Origin: Hyphomicrobiales bacterium
GTDB taxonomy: Bacteria > Pseudomonadota > Alphaproteobacteria > Rhizobiales > Devosiaceae
DNA length: 38,339 bases
NCBI GenBank assembly: GCA_027065555.1
Contig: JAMONS010000061.1
Span: 1 to 38,339, forward strand
Direction: 5' to 3'
Shown: positions 35,210 through 38,339 of the stretch, piece after piece
Numbering within the stretch: the first letter of the stretch is position 1
Layout of the letters: every line of letters begins with the position of its first letter
Position numbers and translations under genes: made by a program
The notes under the pieces: generated by a model
The model's database searches: none
What the model was told of the DNA's origin: nothing
Seen by the model: the letters and a program-made list of their open reading frames with translations, nothing else

Positions 35210-36289
35210 ATGAGATTTCTAAATAAAATATCTAAAATTGCTCTTATTGGTGCAGTTAGCGCTTTTGCTTTTAGTGCAACGCCAACATTGGCTGAAACAT
35301 TAAGACTTTTAACTTGGGGTGGTTATGCACCTGAAAATGTAATTGATAAATTTACTGCAGAAACAGGTATTAAAGTTGAAGTTACGCTTTCAAACAACGA
35401 AGAAATGATTGCTAAATTACGTGCAACTGGTGGCGGTGGTTTTGATCTTGCGCAGCCATCACAAGATAGGGTTGCTGGCGCTCAAGCTGAATATGATATT
35501 TATAAGCCAATGGATCTTAGCCAAATTGATGCGAGCCAATTCATAACTTCAATGTTAGATGCAACCAAAGGGCAAACAACGTTAAATGGTGATGTCTATG
35601 GTGTGCCTCATGTTTGGGGAACTAGTGGTCTAATCGTTGACACTACAAAAGCAGGCGATGTTAAAGATTATCTTGATCTTTGTGATGCTCAATATGAGGG
35701 CAAAATCTCTTATCGTCTAAAACGCCCAACGTTAATTGGTTTTGCTTTCTCAATGGGTCTAGATCCGTTTGCAGCATATTCTGATGTTGCAGCTTATACG
35801 AAAGTGATGAATAAGGTTGAGGACAAGCTGATTGAGTGTAAAGCAAATGTAAAAACCTATTGGTCAGGTGGCGATGAAATAATGAACCTACTTCGTTCAG
35901 GTGAAGTTGTTGCTGCAATGGCTTGGGATACAGGTGGTTGGAAGCTAAATGCTGATAATCCAAATATCACATTTGTTGCGCCATCTGCTGGTGCGCTTGG
36001 CTGGATTGATGCTTTTGTTTTGCCGAAAAAAGGTAAAGCAGATGAAGCGGCTTATAAATGGATTAACTTTGTAATGCAGCCAGAAGTTGCGGCAATGATT
36101 ACTGCGCAAGCGGGTAATTTCACTGCATCTCTCGGAGCAGACGCTATGGCTGATGATGCGCTTAAAGCTCGTTTCCAAGGTAGCTTCCCACCTGCAGATA
36201 TTGATAATATCAAATGGTATCCGCCAGTTCCTGCTGGGCTGGAAGCCATTGAAGGTGGTGTTCTTGATCGTGTGAACGCATCTAAATAA
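35210..36289 (+). CDS. Spermidine/putrescine-type ABC transporter substrate-binding protein
   Basis: 359 residues with a Sec signal (MRFLNKISKIALIGAVSAFA, cleavage after TLA-ETLR). The mature protein begins LRLLTWGGYAPENVIDKFTAETG, the PotD/PotF-type opening, and continues DLAQPSQDRV, YGVPHVWGTSGLIVD, and AMAWDTGGW. These features fit SBP_bac_8 receptors for polyamines and related cations. GGAGGAAAG lies before the ATG. It is separated from the ATPase gene by a terminator-like hairpin. Exact ligand unknown. Confidence 0.92.
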   Translation: MRFLNKISKIALIGAVSAFAFSATPTLAETLRLLTWGGYAPENVIDKFTAETGIKVEVTLSNNEEMIAKLRATGGGGFDLAQPSQDRVAGAQAEYDIYKPMDLSQIDASQFITSMLDATKGQTTLNGDVYGVPHVWGTSGLIVDTTKAGDVKDYLDLCDAQYEGKISYRLKRPTLIGFAFSMGLDPFAAYSDVAAYTKVMNKVEDKLIECKANVKTYWSGGDEIMNLLRSGEVVAAMAWDTGGWKLNADNPNITFVAPSAGALGWIDAFVLPKKGKADEAAYKWINFVMQPEVAAMITAQAGNFTASLGADAMADDALKARFQGSFPPADIDNIKWYPPVPAGLEAIEGGVLDRVNASK

Positions 36290-36301
36290 ATAGATATAAG
36301 G

Positions 36302-36336
36302 GCGGCGCTTGAGAATTTAAGCGCCGCTTTATTATT
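36302..36336 (+). terminator. Terminator/attenuator after the polyamine binding protein gene
   Basis: GCGGCGCTT (36302-36310) and AAGCGCCGC (36319-36327) form a perfect 9-bp GC-rich stem with an 8-base loop, followed by TTTATTATT. The T tract is broken, so it is likely a partial terminator that lowers expression of the ATPase and permease relative to the binding protein. Confidence 0.85.
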
Positions 36337-36355
36337 ATGAATGGGGGAGCATTAA

Positions 36356-37498
36356 ATGAGCGAAAAAAACCAAGAAATTCCTGATTTAGAAACTGTTTCA
36401 GTTAATAAAAGCTTTGGTGATTTTCGTGCGGTAAAAGATGTTTCTTTTAGTGTTCCTAAGGGTAGCTTTTTCTCAATTCTTGGGCCATCAGGTTGTGGCA
36501 AGACCACGCTTTTACGTATGGTTGCAGGGTTTTTAGAACCCTCAAATGGCGATATTCTTATTAAGGGAAGGTCGGTGGTCAATGAGCCGCCAAATAAGCG
36601 CCCCGTTAATATGGTGTTTCAGCATTTAGCGCTTTTTCCAATGATGAATATTTATGAAAATATTGCCTTTGGTCTAAAGCGGCGTGGGGAAAGCGAAAGT
36701 GTGATTAAACAAAAAGTTGGCGAAGTGCTTGAAAGGGTTGGTTTGCCCGGAGTTGAAACACGACAAGCCGATCAACTTTCTGGCGGACAAAAACAACGTA
36801 TCGCCATTGCACGTTGCATGGTGCTTGATCCTGATGTGCTATTATTAGATGAGCCGCTTGGAGCGCTAGATCTAAAATTACGTGAGCATATGAAGGTTGA
36901 ATTAAAAAAATTACAAAGTGAATTTAACACCACCTTTATTTATATTACCCACGATCAATCAGAGGCTTTGGTTATGTCTGATCAGGTGGCGGTGATGAAT
37001 GAGGGGATATTTGAGCAGGTTGGCTCATCTCGGGAGCTTTATTATAATCCTAAAACCGCTTTTGTTGCTGGTTTTGTTGGCGAGAGTAATGCTTGGTCTG
37101 GCACGGTTGAGCAGGTGAAAAAAGATAGCGTAAAAATCCGCACTAGTTCTGGTTTTACCCTAATAGCGCAAACCAACCTAATGGAGCAGAAAAAGGGCGA
37201 GGGTATTAAGAAGGGGCAAGAAGTAAAAGCTTTTGTGCGCCCAGAATCAGTTCGTTTAGCTCTTAAAGCCAAAGAGATTTCATCTATGGAAAATCGGGTT
37301 GAAGGCATTGTTGGAAATGTGTTATTTAATGGCGCTAATTCTCGGGTATTAGTTCAAAACCCGATAGATGGTGCAGAAATTGATGTTGCCATTCCGCAAA
37401 CGGGAGAATTTGCCTCCTTAGCTAAAGGCCAAACCATTCACATAGGTTGGCAACATGATCAGGCGAGATGTTTTGCTGATAAAAGCGGGGAAAAATAA
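36356..37498 (+). CDS. Spermidine/putrescine-type ABC transporter ATPase, PotA-like
   Basis: 380 residues. Walker A is GPSGCGKTT, Q-loop VFQHLALFPMM, signature LSGGQKQR, Walker B LLLLDEPLGALDLKLR and switch THDQSEAL. The C-terminal TOBE domain (about 290-375) holds KAFVRPESVRLA and ends near HIGWQHDQARCF. GGGGGAG precedes the ATG. Its stop shares one base with the permease ATG (TAATG), so the two are translationally coupled. Confidence 0.93.
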   Translation: MSEKNQEIPDLETVSVNKSFGDFRAVKDVSFSVPKGSFFSILGPSGCGKTTLLRMVAGFLEPSNGDILIKGRSVVNEPPNKRPVNMVFQHLALFPMMNIYENIAFGLKRRGESESVIKQKVGEVLERVGLPGVETRQADQLSGGQKQRIAIARCMVLDPDVLLLDEPLGALDLKLREHMKVELKKLQSEFNTTFIYITHDQSEALVMSDQVAVMNEGIFEQVGSSRELYYNPKTAFVAGFVGESNAWSGTVEQVKKDSVKIRTSSGFTLIAQTNLMEQKKGEGIKKGQEVKAFVRPESVRLALKAKEISSMENRVEGIVGNVLFNGANSRVLVQNPIDGAEIDVAIPQTGEFASLAKGQTIHIGWQHDQARCFADKSGEK

Positions 37499-38339
37499 TG
37501 ATTGGGCCACGCACCAAACTTGGTCTTATTCTTTTGATGTCACCGCTATTATTGTGGCTAACTACCTTAATTATCATACCTCATTTAGACATGCTTTATG
37601 TCTCATTACGTGAGAAAGTCGGAGTGCGGCAATATGAGTTTGGCTTTGGTAATTATATGACATTTTTCACCGAGCCGCTTTATTGGAACACATTTGCCCG
37701 CACTGCCTATATGTCGATAATGGCAACCGTACTGACATTGCTAATCGGCTTTCCTATTTCGTATTATATTGCAAAAATTGCCAAAGGACGGCTTAAAATG
37801 GCGCTGTTCTTATTGTGTCTAGTGCCGTTTTGGGTATCCGAATTAGTACGCACTTTTGGCTGGATGATATTGTTGCGTGAAACGGGTGTTATTTCTAGTT
37901 TTTTACAATGGAGCGGCATTGTCAATCAGCCAGTTGAAATGCTTTATAATGACGCTGCCATTATGGTTGGCTTAGTTTACACTTCAATGTTATTTATGGT
38001 TGTGCCGCTTGTTACAACGCTTGATAGTTTAGATGATAGTTTAATTGAGGCTGGATATGATTTGGGGGCAAGTGGCTTTGCTATTTTAAAAACTATAGTA
38101 ATTCCGCACGCCGTACCCGGAATTGTTACGGGCTCGATTGTAGTATTTATGTTATCCTTAGGAAATTATCTCACGCCAATATTATTGGGCGGTAAATCTT
38201 CATTATGGTTTACTGGCATGATTTATTCGCAATTTATCACCCGCTTTAATTGGGAGCAGGGGGCGGCATTTGGCTTTTTATTATTGGGGCTTTCTTCGTT
38301 GATTGTGTTTGTTGGGCTTAAACTAAGCGGTCAAACTTT
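37498..38339 (+). CDS. Spermidine/putrescine-type ABC transporter permease, PotB-like, cut by window end
   Basis: 280 codons are visible before the window ends, with no stop. It begins MIGPRTKLGLILLMSPLLLW, has about six membrane helices, and carries the EAA loop EAGYDLGASGFAILKTIVIPH followed by GIVTGSIVVFMLSLGNYLTP, the PotB/PotH pattern. WVSELVRTFGWMILL is a further hallmark. It overlaps the ATPase stop by one base. The last few residues and the PotC-like partner would lie beyond the right edge. Confidence 0.92.
   Translation, partial: MIGPRTKLGLILLMSPLLLWLTTLIIIPHLDMLYVSLREKVGVRQYEFGFGNYMTFFTEPLYWNTFARTAYMSIMATVLTLLIGFPISYYIAKIAKGRLKMALFLLCLVPFWVSELVRTFGWMILLRETGVISSFLQWSGIVNQPVEMLYNDAAIMVGLVYTSMLFMVVPLVTTLDSLDDSLIEAGYDLGASGFAILKTIVIPHAVPGIVTGSIVVFMLSLGNYLTPILLGGKSSLWFTGMIYSQFITRFNWEQGAAFGFLLLGLSSLIVFVGLKLSGQT

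Overview
The window looks like chromosomal DNA of an AT-rich alphaproteobacterium, probably Hyphomicrobiales or a close relative. This is inferred from the alphaproteobacterial look of the 5S-like RNA, the clade I TAT-exported nitrous oxide reductase with the classic nosRZDFYLX order, and the style of the ABC importer operons. I could not run a search, so the genus is open.

Layout. (1) Bases 1-4100 are an accessory region. It holds the last 46 codons of a ParE-type toxin running straight into a divergent 5S rRNA copy with its own terminator, an 851-residue AlbA_2/Schlafen-STAND NTPase that resembles an anti-phage or stress sensor, a small palindromic element with terminal inverted repeats, a purine-rich degenerate tandem repeat, and a small membrane-anchored orphan protein. 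(2) Bases 4216-17932 are minus-strand metabolic genes. In transcription order they are a stand-alone tryptophan synthase beta-like enzyme, a complete phosphagen (arginine) kinase, a membrane GT2 glycosyltransferase, an aldehyde dehydrogenase, a FabH-like ketosynthase and a six-gene unit. That unit is a Liv-type ABC importer (H, M, G, F), an acyl-CoA synthetase and a periplasmic binding protein, ended by a strong terminator. (3) Bases 18118-29246 on the plus strand hold a PAS-PAS-GGDEF-EAL protein with a degenerate cyclase motif, then the nitrous oxide reductase cluster nosR-Z-D-F-Y-L-X with overlapping or near-touching genes. (4) Bases 29364-34996 are a peptide/nickel-type ABC importer. (5) Bases 35210-38339 are the start of a spermidine/putrescine-type ABC importer, cut by the window edge inside the first permease.

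How the parts work together. The nos genes encode the last step of denitrification (N2O to N2): NosZ is the catalyst, NosR the electron donor, NosDFY and NosL the copper-site maturation system, and NosX the FMN transferase for NosR. Three separate ABC importers supply organic acids or amino acids, peptides or related compounds, and polyamines. In the two plus-strand importers a hairpin follows the binding-protein gene, the usual device for making more binding protein than transporter.

Most unusual points: a NosL that lacks the usual copper-binding Cys but carries a C-terminal array of seven Met-Asp hexapeptides; a full-length phosphagen kinase in a bacterium; a duplicated nosX start that creates an 8-codon overlapping reading frame; the AlbA_2-STAND protein; and the ParE/5S junction.
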